Below are positions 53,709 through 62,459 of a stretch of DNA of 64,000 bases, piece by piece; the first letter of the stretch is position 1; every line of letters begins with the position of its first letter. Source of the stretch: Burkholderiales bacterium PBB2 (GTDB lineage Bacteria > Pseudomonadota > Gammaproteobacteria > Burkholderiales > Burkholderiaceae_C); assembly GCA_002255955.1 (NCBI GenBank), contig NKIM01000029.1, forward strand, positions 1 to 64,000. Reading direction: 5' to 3'. The position numbers were made by a program, and so were the translations under genes. Below the pieces are notes generated by a model that was given only the letters and a program-made list of their open reading frames with translations, made no database searches and had not been told where the DNA came from.

Positions 53709-55841
53709 TCAGAACTTGGCCTGCAGGCCCAGGGTCAGGGAGCGCGGGGCACCGGGCGTGACCCAGACGCGGCTGTAGGAGCTGGTGTAGTGGGTGGTGT
53801 CGAAGAGGTTGTCGACGTCCAGCGTGGCGCGCAGTGTCGGGTTGATGCGCCAGTGCGCCACCAGCTTGGCCGTGGTGTAGGCCGGCAGCTCGAAGCTGGT
53901 GCCCGTCTGGCCGAGGCGCACACCGACATGCGTGACGCCGCCGCCCAGGCCGTAGCGCTGGCCGTTGCCGAAGACACCTTCGTACACGGCCAGCAGGCTG
54001 CCGTTGACCTTGGGCACGTTCAGCAGCCGCGTGCCAGTGGGCAAGCTGCTGTCACGGCGGATCTGCACGTCGTTGTAGACCAGGCTGGCGTTGACGCGCC
54101 AGGACATGCTGACCTGGCCGGCGAAGTCCAGCTCCAGCCCGCGGCTGCCGACTTCGCCTGCGGCGACCGAGAAGCCGGTGCGGGCTGGATCCGTCTGGGC
54201 TGCCGGGTCGGCGGTCAGCACGTTGCGCTTGCGGATGTCGAACAGGGCGACCGTCAGGCCCATGCGCTGGCCGGCGCTTTCCCACTTCGCGCCCAGCTCC
54301 AGTGCACGGCCGCTTTCCGGGGCAAAAGCCTGACCGGCAAAGTCAGTCCCGACGTTGGGCCGGAAGGATTTGCCGGCGCTGGCGTACATCGTCCATTGCG
54401 CCGATGGCAACCAGCTGATGCCGAGGCGCGGCGAGGTGGACGAAGGCTCCTGCTGCGTCGTGAGGCCGCTGCGCCGGTTGAGCAGCGACTGGCGGTGGCG
54501 GTCCACGCGCACGCCCGCCAGCAGCCGCCACTGGGCCGCCAGGGTGATGGCGTCCTGCGCATAGAAGGCCGTGCCTCGCTGCTGCTCCAGCGTGTCGGTG
54601 TTGGGCGCTGGCGTGGGCTGCGCCTGGCCGTAGACCGGCTGAAAGATGTTGATCGCGTAGGGGCTGGCTGTGCTGGGGTTGACGCGCTGCATCACCGTGT
54701 CCATGTCGAAGCGGAAGGTCTCAGCCCCCAGCAGCAACTCGTGCACGACGGTGCCGGCGCGCACGCGGCCCTGCAGTTCGGCCTGCAGGGCGGTGTCGTC
54801 GGAGTCGTAGTCGCGCAGGCGCCGCTGGCGCGTCAGCGTGCCGTCGGCGCGCAGCGCCGTCGGTTCGGTGGAGAAGCCGTGGATGCCCGTCTCGCGATAG
54901 GACAGGCCCAGTCGGCCGCGCCAGTGTTCGCCCCAGTCGTGGGTCAGGATCAGCTGGTGGGTGCGGTTGTCCACGGTCACGTCGCCATCGGTCGGTTCGC
55001 CGAGGAAACGTTCGCGCGGGATCACACCCAGCTGCCCATCGGCCGTGGCGACGACACCGCGGTCCAGCGGCGTTCGGTGGCGCAGCAGTTCGCCGCTGTA
55101 GTCCAGCGTGGTGTCCGCGCCCAGTTTCCAGCTGAAGGCCGGGGCCAGGACCTCGCGGCGGGCCTGCACATGGTCGCGAAAGCTGTCGCGGTCTTCGATG
55201 GCGAGGTTGAGCCGGTAAGCCAGTGCATCGCTCACCGGGCCGGTGCTGTCCAGTGCGGCGCGCTTGAGTTTGAAGCTGCCGGCATAGACCTCCAACGCAT
55301 GACCGGCCTGCCACAGCGGGCGTTTGGAGACGATGTTGAGCGTGCCGCCGGGTTCGCTGCTGCCGTACAGCGATGCAGCCGGCCCTTTGAGGAACTCGAT
55401 GCGCTCGACGCCGGCCAGGTCACGCGGCGCGTTGAAGCCGCGGTTGGATGAGAAGCCGTTGAGCAGGGTGGCCATGCCGGTGTTCTCGTTGCCGGCCAGT
55501 CCCCGAACCGCGATGTTGTCCCACAGGCCACCGAAGTTGTTTTGGCGCGAGACACCGCCGACGTAGTCGAGCACGTCGTCCAACTTGGTGGCGCCGAGGT
55601 CGTCAATCGCTTGGCGGGTCAGCACGCGCACGGATTGCGGCAGTTCACGCAGGCGCAGCTCGCTTTTGGCGCCCGATGCTTCGCCGGCGTGATACGCGCC
55701 CGAGGCCGTCCGGCCCACAACTTCGACAGCGGGCAGCGTGGCCGCTGCTTGGCCGATCTCTTGCGCGAAAGCAGGTTGGGCGCCGAGTGTGGCTAGTGTG
55801 GCAAGGGCAGTCAGGTGGTGCGGGGCAGGGCGGTGGATCAT
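53709..55841 (-). CDS. TonB-dependent siderophore-type receptor
   Basis: A 710-residue receptor. The signal peptide ends PAFAQE. The plug domain has LRELPQSVRVLTRQAIDDLGATKLDDVL, and NIAVRGLAGNENTGMATLLNG and FLKGPAASLYGSSEPGGTLNIVSKRP follow. The barrel ends SLTLGLQAKF. It is of the FhuA/FpvA siderophore class. It faces a Fur-family gene across a 93-base gap holding an AATGC/GCATT inverted repeat, so metal-dependent control is likely. Confidence 0.93.
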   Translation of the reverse strand: MIHRPAPHHLTALATLATLGAQPAFAQEIGQAAATLPAVEVVGRTASGAYHAGEASGAKSELRLRELPQSVRVLTRQAIDDLGATKLDDVLDYVGGVSRQNNFGGLWDNIAVRGLAGNENTGMATLLNGFSSNRGFNAPRDLAGVERIEFLKGPAASLYGSSEPGGTLNIVSKRPLWQAGHALEVYAGSFKLKRAALDSTGPVSDALAYRLNLAIEDRDSFRDHVQARREVLAPAFSWKLGADTTLDYSGELLRHRTPLDRGVVATADGQLGVIPRERFLGEPTDGDVTVDNRTHQLILTHDWGEHWRGRLGLSYRETGIHGFSTEPTALRADGTLTRQRRLRDYDSDDTALQAELQGRVRAGTVVHELLLGAETFRFDMDTVMQRVNPSTASPYAINIFQPVYGQAQPTPAPNTDTLEQQRGTAFYAQDAITLAAQWRLLAGVRVDRHRQSLLNRRSGLTTQQEPSSTSPRLGISWLPSAQWTMYASAGKSFRPNVGTDFAGQAFAPESGRALELGAKWESAGQRMGLTVALFDIRKRNVLTADPAAQTDPARTGFSVAAGEVGSRGLELDFAGQVSMSWRVNASLVYNDVQIRRDSSLPTGTRLLNVPKVNGSLLAVYEGVFGNGQRYGLGGGVTHVGVRLGQTGTSFELPAYTTAKLVAHWRINPTLRATLDVDNLFDTTHYTSSYSRVWVTPGAPRSLTLGLQAKF

Positions 55842-55890
55842 GGTGTGCTCTTCGAGACCTGGGTTCAGAGATGGGTCAATCTCTAATGGT

Positions 55891-55904
55891 AATGCAAATG
55901 CATT
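55891..55904. promoter_or_regulatory. Candidate Fur-family binding site
   Basis: AATGCAAATGCATT: inverted AATGC/GCATT within the AT-rich stretch 55881-55917, between the divergent receptor and Fur-family genes. It resembles but does not match the classical Fur box. Confidence 0.5.
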
Positions 55905-55934
55905 CGCAATAAAGATTGGGGTTTAATCGGAGCC

Positions 55935-56354
55935 ATGGAAAGAAACACCCGACAGCGCACGGCCATCCGCCAAGCCATTGCCGATGCCGCACGGCCTTTG
56001 CTGCCCCAAGAGATTCTTCAAGCGGCTGAAGTGGAGGTTCCGGGGCTGAGCCTTGCAACCGTGTATCGCAATCTGCGCACCTTGGTGGACGACGGCGAGT
56101 TGCTGGCGGTCACGCTACCCGGTGAAGTGGCGCGCTATGAGATTGCTGGCGCCGAGCATCACCATCACTTCCAGTGTCTGAGTTGCCAGCGTGTGTTCGA
56201 GGTCCACGCCTGCCCCGGCAACCTCGCAAGCCTGGCCCCCCAAGGCTTTGTGGTTGAACGCCACGAGCTGACGCTCTACGGTCGCTGCACGGACTGCAGC
56301 GAGCCCGCGCGAGCCCCTGGCGCTCCAAAGACCCTGCGTTCCAAAAGTCGCTGA
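55935..56354 (+). CDS. Fur-family metalloregulator
   Basis: A 139-residue regulator. The N-terminal winged helix (RQRTAIRQAIADAARPLLPQEIL, LATVYRNLRTLVDDGEL) and the metal-site core AEHHHHFQCLSCQRVFEVHAC are present. A second Cys pair, CTDC, lies near the end, giving the structural zinc site. Fur and Zur cannot be told apart here. It is divergent from the TonB receptor/DUF3526 operon and probably controls it and itself. Confidence 0.92.
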   Translation: MERNTRQRTAIRQAIADAARPLLPQEILQAAEVEVPGLSLATVYRNLRTLVDDGELLAVTLPGEVARYEIAGAEHHHHFQCLSCQRVFEVHACPGNLASLAPQGFVVERHELTLYGRCTDCSEPARAPGAPKTLRSKSR

Positions 56355-56876
56355 GCGGCAAGGACCTCAGCAAGCACGGGCGCGTCGCACGCGTACCGCC
56401 GCACAGCGGCCGGATACCGCTCGGGCGTCGGCAGTCCGAAGCTCCAGGCCCGTGGGCCGAGCTTGCGCGAGATTCCGATGGCGCTGGGTGTTAGCCCTGA
56501 CCCGCATTGGGCTCAGCGCCCATGCCCGGGTCACTCAACGGCTCGGAGCGTAAGCGGCCAGGAAGACGCGAACACATTCCCGCAGCTGCTCGCTGTTCTC
56601 TTTCTCGCTGGGCATTTCAAGCATCAGAAGCCCGCGGATGTGGCCATCCCCGAGAAACATCGATAGAAACAAGTCGGCCGCTTGTCGCGGGTGCTTCACC
56701 GCCAGTGCGCCCGCGGCATCAGCGCGCTGCAGGTAGGCGGCCACCTCAGCGATCAGGCGCTGCGCACCCTGGCGGTAAAACGCGGTGCAGGTTTCGGCTT
56801 GCGCGCCCGGCTGCGCTGGGGGTTTTCGCTGATTCCAATGCGCTGAAGGGGCTCGTTCGGGCCCAGAAGGACAGGC
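56355..56876. other. Intergenic region with a gene remnant
   Basis: 522 bases between the Fur-family gene and the chemoreceptor stop. Apart from the TetR remnant at 56535-56812 I see no gene, promoter or terminator of note. Confidence 0.5.
56535..56812 (-). pseudogene. TetR/AcrR-type regulator, C-terminal remnant
   Basis: A minus-strand frame without a start encodes CTAFYRQGAQRLIAEVAAYL, then DAAGALAVKHPRQAADLFLSMF and LRECVRVFLAAYA, ending in a stop at 56535. This is the ligand-domain end of an AcrR-type TetR regulator. The helix-turn-helix half is missing and nothing upstream restores it. Confidence 0.7.
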
Positions 56877-58451
56877 TTAACGAGCTTGCGCGGTCCGAAA
56901 TACCGCGACGGCTCGAACCAACTGATTGGCCTGAGCTTTCAAGCTCTCGGCCGCGGCTGCGCTTTCTTCAACCAAGGCGGCGTTCCTCTGCGTGACATGG
57001 TCCATCTGGGAGATGGCCAAACCGATCTGACCGACGCCTGCGCTTTGCTCGCTGCTGGCCGAGGTGATCTCACCCACGATGTCACTCACGCGCTTGATGG
57101 CGTCCACCACTTCATCCATGGTTTTTCCGGCGCGATCGACCAGGGTGGAGCCTTGCTCCACCTGCTCAACGCTGGCTGAAATCAACGCTTTGATTTCTTT
57201 GGCGGCCTGCGCGCTCCGTTGTGCGAGGTTTCGAACCTCACTCGCCACAACGGCGAAGCCCCGGCCTTGTTCGCCTGCGCGAGCGGCCTCGACGGCGGCA
57301 TTGAGTGCGAGGATGTTGGTCTGGAACGCGATGCCATCGATGACGCCGATGATGTCGGAGATGCGCTTCGAACTTTCGTTGATTCCCTTCATCGTCGTGA
57401 CGACTTCGCTGACAACGCTGCCTCCATTGATGGCGACACTGGACGCGCCGAGCGCGAGCTGATTGGCTTGCATCGCGTTCTGCGCATTGTTGCGAACCGT
57501 CGTGCTCAACTCTTCCATCGTCGCGGCTGTTTGCTGCAGGGCACTGGCCTGTTCTTCCGTGCGTTGGCTCAAATCCGCATTGCCGGTCGCGATCTGTGCC
57601 GATCCAGTCGCGATGGAATCCGAGGAATTGCGGACCTGTTCCACAATGGCCGACAGGCTCGCTTGCATCTTGCCCAGAGAGGCGAGCACGCTGCCAGCTC
57701 GGGCGGCTTCCATGCCTTCGATCGGGCACAAATCTCCTGCCGCGACTTTTTGAGCCGCCGCCCCGAGTTCAGCCGGTTCAGCCCCCAATGCTCGGGTCAA
57801 GCCACGGGTGATCAAGAAGCCGGAGACGGCTGCTGCCGCAAAGGCGAGGGCGCAGCCAGCGAGCAGGTAGTTTCTCTCGACCGCGTATTGCTCGTCAGCC
57901 TTGTCGATGAGTTCAAGCGCATGGGCTGCGGTGTAACGGCTGTATTCATCGGTAATCTTGGCCAGGGCAGCCAGCAAGGGCCGGCATTCCGCAATCATTT
58001 TTTCCACGGCCATGTCGGTCTGTTTTTTGAGGGCCATCTCAACAATGGCCAAGGCGATCGGCGAGTAGAGCCGCTCCAAGCGCCCGATCTCAACAATCAT
58101 CTCTTTGGCTTTGGGCGGAACGTCTGCGGCCTCGGCCAGCTTTTCCAATTGGTGGAGCCGATCTTTGACGTCCGCATGAGCTTGGGTGACCGCCAATCTC
58201 TCGGACTCCAGGTCGGCCGGGGTGCTCACCAACACCAGGTTGCGCGCTGCAATGGCCCGTCGGTCTACCGCAGCGCGAACGCTCTCGGCCATATTGGCCC
58301 GCGCGTTGACACCTTGGACGTAGCTGTCAAAGTTCTGATTCGAATCGTCGAGTGCCTTCAGGGCCAGCCCTGCAACCATTGCAATCAGGACTGTCAATCC
58401 GCCGAAAGCGATGGTCAGCTTGGCGCGAACAGTCATGGTGTGTGTCGACAT
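56877..58451 (-). CDS. Methyl-accepting chemotaxis protein
   Basis: A 524-residue chemoreceptor. TM1 is [20 protein letters not shown], a four-helix-bundle sensor spans about 40-190, TM2 is [21 protein letters not shown], then HAMP. The signalling tip is [18 protein letters not shown]. There is no tethering pentapeptide. ATG 58451 is preceded by AAGGA. It is divergent from the PEP-CTERM gene across 660 bases. Sensor and HAMP differ from the other two receptors here, so these are not recent copies. Confidence 0.93.
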   Translation of the reverse strand: MSTHTMTVRAKLTIAFGGLTVLIAMVAGLALKALDDSNQNFDSYVQGVNARANMAESVRAAVDRRAIAARNLVLVSTPADLESERLAVTQAHADVKDRLHQLEKLAEAADVPPKAKEMIVEIGRLERLYSPIALAIVEMALKKQTDMAVEKMIAECRPLLAALAKITDEYSRYTAAHALELIDKADEQYAVERNYLLAGCALAFAAAAVSGFLITRGLTRALGAEPAELGAAAQKVAAGDLCPIEGMEAARAGSVLASLGKMQASLSAIVEQVRNSSDSIATGSAQIATGNADLSQRTEEQASALQQTAATMEELSTTVRNNAQNAMQANQLALGASSVAINGGSVVSEVVTTMKGINESSKRISDIIGVIDGIAFQTNILALNAAVEAARAGEQGRGFAVVASEVRNLAQRSAQAAKEIKALISASVEQVEQGSTLVDRAGKTMDEVVDAIKRVSDIVGEITSASSEQSAGVGQIGLAISQMDHVTQRNAALVEESAAAAESLKAQANQLVRAVAVFRTAQAR

Positions 58452-58691
58452 GGCGGTTTCCTTTCGGGCCCGAGGGGCTGATGCCGAGCTTGGCGTTGAG
58501 TATTCGCTCGCGGAAGGTGAGCCAGGTCGGGACAAAAAGCACTCAGCGCAGGCGGGTGGGTGGCACCCGGGCCAACTCTGACTTTCGGGCCCAGCTCAGA
58601 ATCTGTGAGGCGGCTTGATGCGAGGTTCGGATGTGCGAACTCTAGCGTCAGGCACTCGAATAAATGATGCAATCGATACTTTTGGTTTTGC

Positions 58692-58710
58692 GCAATTTGT
58701 TAGAAATTGC
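58692..58710. repeat. Perfect inverted repeat, possible operator
   Basis: GCAATTT/AAATTGC arms around GTTAG, in the promoter region of the chemoreceptor gene. CGATAC follows and also occurs 40 bases earlier. Confidence 0.4.
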
Positions 58711-59015
58711 CGATACATTCATGTTCTCCACCAAAAGGCCAGCGGGCAGTCAGAGCCCTTGCTTTGTGGCCCGCTGATGTGAGCATGGCCTGGTGCAGGG
58801 AACACCGAGTTCGATTGCTTGCCGGCTCAGCGCTGTCAGCACCCTTCAGCAGCCTTCAGCGCGGAAGTGCCTGTCGCTGCGCCTTTCGACAGTGCCTGCA
58901 CCTGGCAGGCTCGTCCGCCGCACTGGAGGTGCCAGGCACAGGGCTACCGTCAGGGCGGGTTCGATAGCCGTGCACGCCACCAACAGCTACTCCCCCCTAA
59001 CTTGCCGGGCTGGCG

Positions 59016-59046
59016 CTGCAACTTTTTGTAGGTCCGAGGCTACTCA
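59016..59046 (+). promoter_or_regulatory. Candidate ECF promoter of the PEP-CTERM gene
   Basis: CTGCAACTTTT, then AGGC-T-ACTCA. The distance from AACTTTT to ACTCA is 15 bases, identical to the two ECF promoters at 22823 and 23684. It ends 65 bases before the ATG. Confidence 0.6.
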
Positions 59047-59111
59047 CGCACAGCCAACGCTCTTTGGGCGGCGGCTTCTTCGGATTTTCGATAGTCAACT
59101 GGGACCTACAC

Positions 59112-59780
59112 ATGAAGCACAGCGTATTGAACAAATCCTATGCAGCCGGATCGGCTCTTGTGGTGAGCGTGGCTGCATTGGCAGCCTCACCGGCACAGGC
59201 CGTCACTGTCGCAGACCCCATGGGGGACTTTCTGAGCACCTACAAGGGCGCTCAGACCGGCGAGTTTGATGTCATCGCCAGCTGGGTCAATTACGACGTC
59301 GACCGTGATGTGTTTGAACTGTCAGCCACCATGGCGGGCAACATCTCGCCGACCTCCTTGGCGGCCTACGTCTGGGGCTTCAATCGTGGACAAGGCACGG
59401 CAGTGTTCGGCAACAGCCTTGGCTTGACCGAGGTGTTGTTCGATCGAACGGTGGTGGTCAATGCCAATGGCTCTATCACCAGCGCTGGCGCCAATGTCGG
59501 TACGGCCACGATCTTCGGCTCCACCATCACGGCCACCATTGCAGGCTCTGTCTTGCCTGAGAACGGCTTCAGCAAGGCCAACTACACCTGGAATCTGTGG
59601 CCGCGTTTCACGGGCACCAGCTTCAACGGTGTCTCGGTCTCGGGTGTGGCGGCGATTCCAGATTTCGCGCCCAACACCGTCAATGCCGCGGTGACGGCCG
59701 TTCCCGAACCTTCCACCACGGCCTTGATGTTCTTGGGGATTGGCGCCTTCGCTTTGCTGCGTCGTCGTCAGGCAAGTTAA
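59112..59780 (+). CDS. PEP-CTERM sorting-domain protein
   Basis: A 222-residue exported protein. The signal peptide (SALVVSVAALAASPAQAVT) is followed by about 165 residues of low-complexity, beta-rich sequence (ASWVNYDVDRDVFELSATMAG). The C-terminal PEP-CTERM tail is VPEPSTTALMFLGIGAFALLRRR: VPEPS motif, membrane helix, then Arg cluster. Exosortase should cleave near PEP and pass the protein to the cell surface, usually with exopolysaccharide. The exosortase itself is not in the window. ATG 59112 gives the signal peptide. The body matches no family I recognise. Confidence 0.9.
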   Translation: MKHSVLNKSYAAGSALVVSVAALAASPAQAVTVADPMGDFLSTYKGAQTGEFDVIASWVNYDVDRDVFELSATMAGNISPTSLAAYVWGFNRGQGTAVFGNSLGLTEVLFDRTVVVNANGSITSAGANVGTATIFGSTITATIAGSVLPENGFSKANYTWNLWPRFTGTSFNGVSVSGVAAIPDFAPNTVNAAVTAVPEPSTTALMFLGIGAFALLRRRQAS

Positions 59781-60042
59781 GGCTCCGCCTGCAATGGCTC
59801 GCCGCTTGGCTCGGAGTTTCGCTCCGGGCCAAGTGCACCGGCCTCCTCTCAGGCCGTGGGCAGCAAGCATCTTGTTCAGCCTGGGCCGCGGCACCGCATC
59901 ACGGCCTTTGCGATGGGGTGCAAAATCAATATAAATGATTAATGTGATTTGCTTGTGATAAATCTGCTGGATTTTTCGATGATGCCCATGCATCATGGCG
60001 CAGCTCTCCAGATCGGCAGGGCCAACATCGAAGGACTGCAGC

Positions 60043-61611
60043 ATGGTCAAGTCACTACGTTGGGTCATGGCATTGCTGGGTGCCATTGGCGTCCTGGCCG
60101 CACTGGCAGTCGCTGCTCAAGGCTACTTTTTCATTCGAAAACTTGACTCCTCGGCGGCCAAGGTCTACGTCGCCAAGGACGTGGTCGCCGACATCCTGCC
60201 GCCGCCCATGTACCTCATCGAAACTCGCCTGGTTCTGTCGATGATGCTGGATGGCAGCATGGGCGCCGCTGAAGGCAAGAAGCGCTTCGAGGAACTGGCT
60301 GCCGAGTACCAGCAGCGTGTCGACTACTGGTCCAAGAATCCACCGCACGGCTTGGAATCCAAGTTGCTGGGTGCCCAACATGTGGCGGGCCAGGCATTCA
60401 TCGCAGCTGCGCGCAGCAAGCTTGTGGATCCGCTGGTTTCGGGACACACCGAGGCCGCCAAAAATACCTTGCCGGCCGTGCATGCCCTGTATCTGGAACA
60501 CAGGTTGGGTGTCGATGCGACCGTCACGGCAGGGAACGAATTCGCTGCGGCTTCGATGAAGGACTTTGAGGAGGCCGACCGGGCCGCCGTCATGGCCATG
60601 TTGATCACATCGCTCGTAGCTGGCATGGTCGTTCTCGTGGTCTACCGGCTGGTCTTGGCAAGTCTCCAGAAGCCCGTGCGAGCCAGCACTGCGGCGGCCA
60701 AACGTATTGCGGCGGGCGATTTGGCGACGCAGGTTCAGTTCGACGAAGGGCGCTCGGACAGCCTGGGTGACCTGCAGACGGCCCTGCAATCTATGCGCCT
60801 GGACCTCAACCGCACCGTGACCTCCGTACGGGCGGTGGCCGGAAGGGTTTCGATCGCCAGTTCGGAGATTGCTCAGGGCAACCTCGACCTGTCAGCACGG
60901 ACGGAAAGCCAAGCCAGCTCATTGCAGCAAACAGCCGCGACCATGGATCAGTTGACGGCCGCCGTGAATCAGAGCGCGGAGTCCGCTTCGCGGGCTGACA
61001 TGCTGGCCAAACAGGCCGGCGACGTCGCTCAGCGTGGCGGCAAGGCGGTAGAGGAAGTGATTCAGACCATGCACGAGCTGAACACGTCCTCGGAGCAGAT
61101 TTCGAGCATCGTGAGCGTCATCGAGGGCATCGCGTTTCAGACCAACATCCTGGCCTTGAATGCAGCCGTTGAGGCGGCAAGGGCCGGCGAACAGGGCAGG
61201 GGGTTTGCCGTTGTGGCTTCGGAGGTGCGGTCTCTGGCAGGGCGCAGCGCGCAAGCAGCCAAGGAAGTGAAAGCGCTGATTGGCACCAGCGTCGAACGTG
61301 TTGCTCAAGGCTCAAGGCTTGCGGACAACGCGGGGGCGACCATGACTGAAATGCTTGACGCGACACGCCGTGTGCAGAGCATCATGAGCGAGATCAGCGC
61401 AGCCAGCCGAGAGCAGTCCAGCGGTATTTCTCAGGTTGGAGAAGCGGTCACGCAAATCGACCGAGTCACACAGCAAAACGCTGCCTTGGTCGAAGAGATT
61501 GCAGCCGCTGCCAGCAGCCTCGAGACGCAGGCGGCCGAGCTTGTCGGACAGATGGCGTTGTTCACGGTCGACGAACAAGTGCAACGAGATCTGTCGCTGA
61601 ACACCGTTTAA
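60043..61611 (+). CDS. Methyl-accepting chemotaxis protein
   Basis: A 522-residue chemoreceptor. TM1 is [23 protein letters not shown]. The sensor of about 150 residues carries [20 protein letters not shown] and [17 protein letters not shown], a pattern unlike the other two receptors. TM2 is [20 protein letters not shown], followed by HAMP and the tip [23 protein letters not shown] precedes ATG 60043. The ligand is unknown. It lies downstream of the PEP-CTERM gene with a 262-base gap. Confidence 0.93.
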   Translation: MVKSLRWVMALLGAIGVLAALAVAAQGYFFIRKLDSSAAKVYVAKDVVADILPPPMYLIETRLVLSMMLDGSMGAAEGKKRFEELAAEYQQRVDYWSKNPPHGLESKLLGAQHVAGQAFIAAARSKLVDPLVSGHTEAAKNTLPAVHALYLEHRLGVDATVTAGNEFAAASMKDFEEADRAAVMAMLITSLVAGMVVLVVYRLVLASLQKPVRASTAAAKRIAAGDLATQVQFDEGRSDSLGDLQTALQSMRLDLNRTVTSVRAVAGRVSIASSEIAQGNLDLSARTESQASSLQQTAATMDQLTAAVNQSAESASRADMLAKQAGDVAQRGGKAVEEVIQTMHELNTSSEQISSIVSVIEGIAFQTNILALNAAVEAARAGEQGRGFAVVASEVRSLAGRSAQAAKEVKALIGTSVERVAQGSRLADNAGATMTEMLDATRRVQSIMSEISAASREQSSGISQVGEAVTQIDRVTQQNAALVEEIAAAASSLETQAAELVGQMALFTVDEQVQRDLSLNTV

Positions 61612-61816
61612 GACAGTGCTTGCCTTGCGGTCGATTGTTTTGGATGCAGTGCGCCTTGTCCAATTCGGCCGGCAAACGCCGGCTATGGTCGAAAGCGGAG
61701 GTCACAAGCAAGGCGGGGCAGTGACAGCATCCGCGGGTAGCGGTTCCTGGTTCGCTGGCTTGCAACGTTGCTCGGGCCGCGAGCATCAGGGCCGGATGGC
61801 TGTTGGTTGCGAAGTC

Positions 61817-61833
61817 TATTATTTTACATAATA
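61817..61833. repeat. AT-rich palindrome
   Basis: TATTAT/ATAATA around TTTAC in the gap between the convergent chemoreceptor and rhodanese genes. It has no associated start codon. Confidence 0.35.
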
Positions 61834-61858
61834 CACATTGTCGCTTAAATGGAAGATT

Positions 61859-61879
61859 GGGCTGAGCCTTACTCAGCCC
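61859..61879. terminator. Hairpin between converging genes
   Basis: Perfect 8-base stem GGGCTGAG/CTCAGCCC with a 5-base loop, 27 bases beyond the rhodanese stop. There is no T tract on either side, so it is terminator-like only. Confidence 0.4.
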
Positions 61880-61905
61880 GCTCACAGTGACCCTGAATTG
61901 AGTAT

Positions 61906-62271
61906 TCAGCCTTGTTGAACCGGCAAGCCATGCGCCATCCAGGCGCCCAAGCCGCCTGCCAGATTGCGGACCGGCGTGTGGCCGCGGTGCACCAGGAACT
62001 GCATGGCTTGCAGGCTGCGGCCACCGGCGGCGCAGGCAACGATCAGGTCGGCGTCTCGCGGCAGTTCTGTGTGGCGTTGCTCGAGTTGACTCAGCGGCAG
62101 GTGCAACACATGAGGCACGGCATAGGCCGTGCGGGCCACTTCATGGGCCTCTCGGACATCGAGCAGCCAACAGGCCGTCTTGTCAGGTTCGGCGCCGCTG
62201 GGGTCGGCTGCACGGTTCAGTTCCGCGTGTGCAGTGATCGGGTCCAGATTCAGGTGTGCATACGGGTTCAT
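61906..62271 (-). CDS. Single-domain rhodanese-like sulfurtransferase
   Basis: A 121-residue protein. The rhodanese domain has CWLLDVREAHEVARTAY and the active loop with C80 in CAAGGRS, followed by LAGGLGAW. There is no signal peptide, so it is cytoplasmic. It would carry persulfide sulfur between thiols. ATG 62271 is preceded by AAAGGA. It is divergent from an RND efflux operon over a 188-base gap with a TATTTGC/GCAAATA inverted repeat, which suggests shared control. Confidence 0.92.
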   Translation of the reverse strand: MNPYAHLNLDPITAHAELNRAADPSGAEPDKTACWLLDVREAHEVARTAYAVPHVLHLPLSQLEQRHTELPRDADLIVACAAGGRSLQAMQFLVHRGHTPVRNLAGGLGAWMAHGLPVQQG

Positions 62272-62390
62272 GGTCGTCCTTTCGGTGTGAACTTCTAGCG
62301 TCGGTTCGGCGGTTCGTGCTCGCATGTGGTGCCTGGGATGGCGTGAGGTCTTCGACGACTCAAGCGGTCCCGACTCACATCTCGTTTGAC

Positions 62391-62412
62391 TATTTGCATG
62401 AATGCGCAAATA
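62391..62412. promoter_or_regulatory. Inverted repeat, candidate shared operator
   Basis: TATTTGC and GCAAATA separated by 8 bases, followed by TAATAAATAG, a -10-like stretch. It sits in the divergent rhodanese/RND promoter region. An ArsR-type regulator would fit the size, but none is in the window. Confidence 0.5.
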
Positions 62413-62459
62413 ATAAATAGAAGAAGCGCTGAAGTCCAGCGCATTGAGGCCCCTCCATC

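Larger units (their letters stand above)
58452..59111. other. Divergent intergenic region, chemoreceptor/PEP-CTERM
   Basis: 660 bases with no convincing gene. An AT-rich part (58650-58735) holds a perfect inverted repeat at 58692-58710. A GCCTG/CAGGC stem-loop lies at about 58897-58913. The ECF-type promoter at 59016-59046 serves the PEP-CTERM gene. Confidence 0.55.

Noticed and set aside
58709-58716. GCCGATAC, resembling a flagellar sigma-28 -10 element
   Set aside because: No TAAAG-like -35 at the right distance and nearly 400 bases from the next plus-strand gene.
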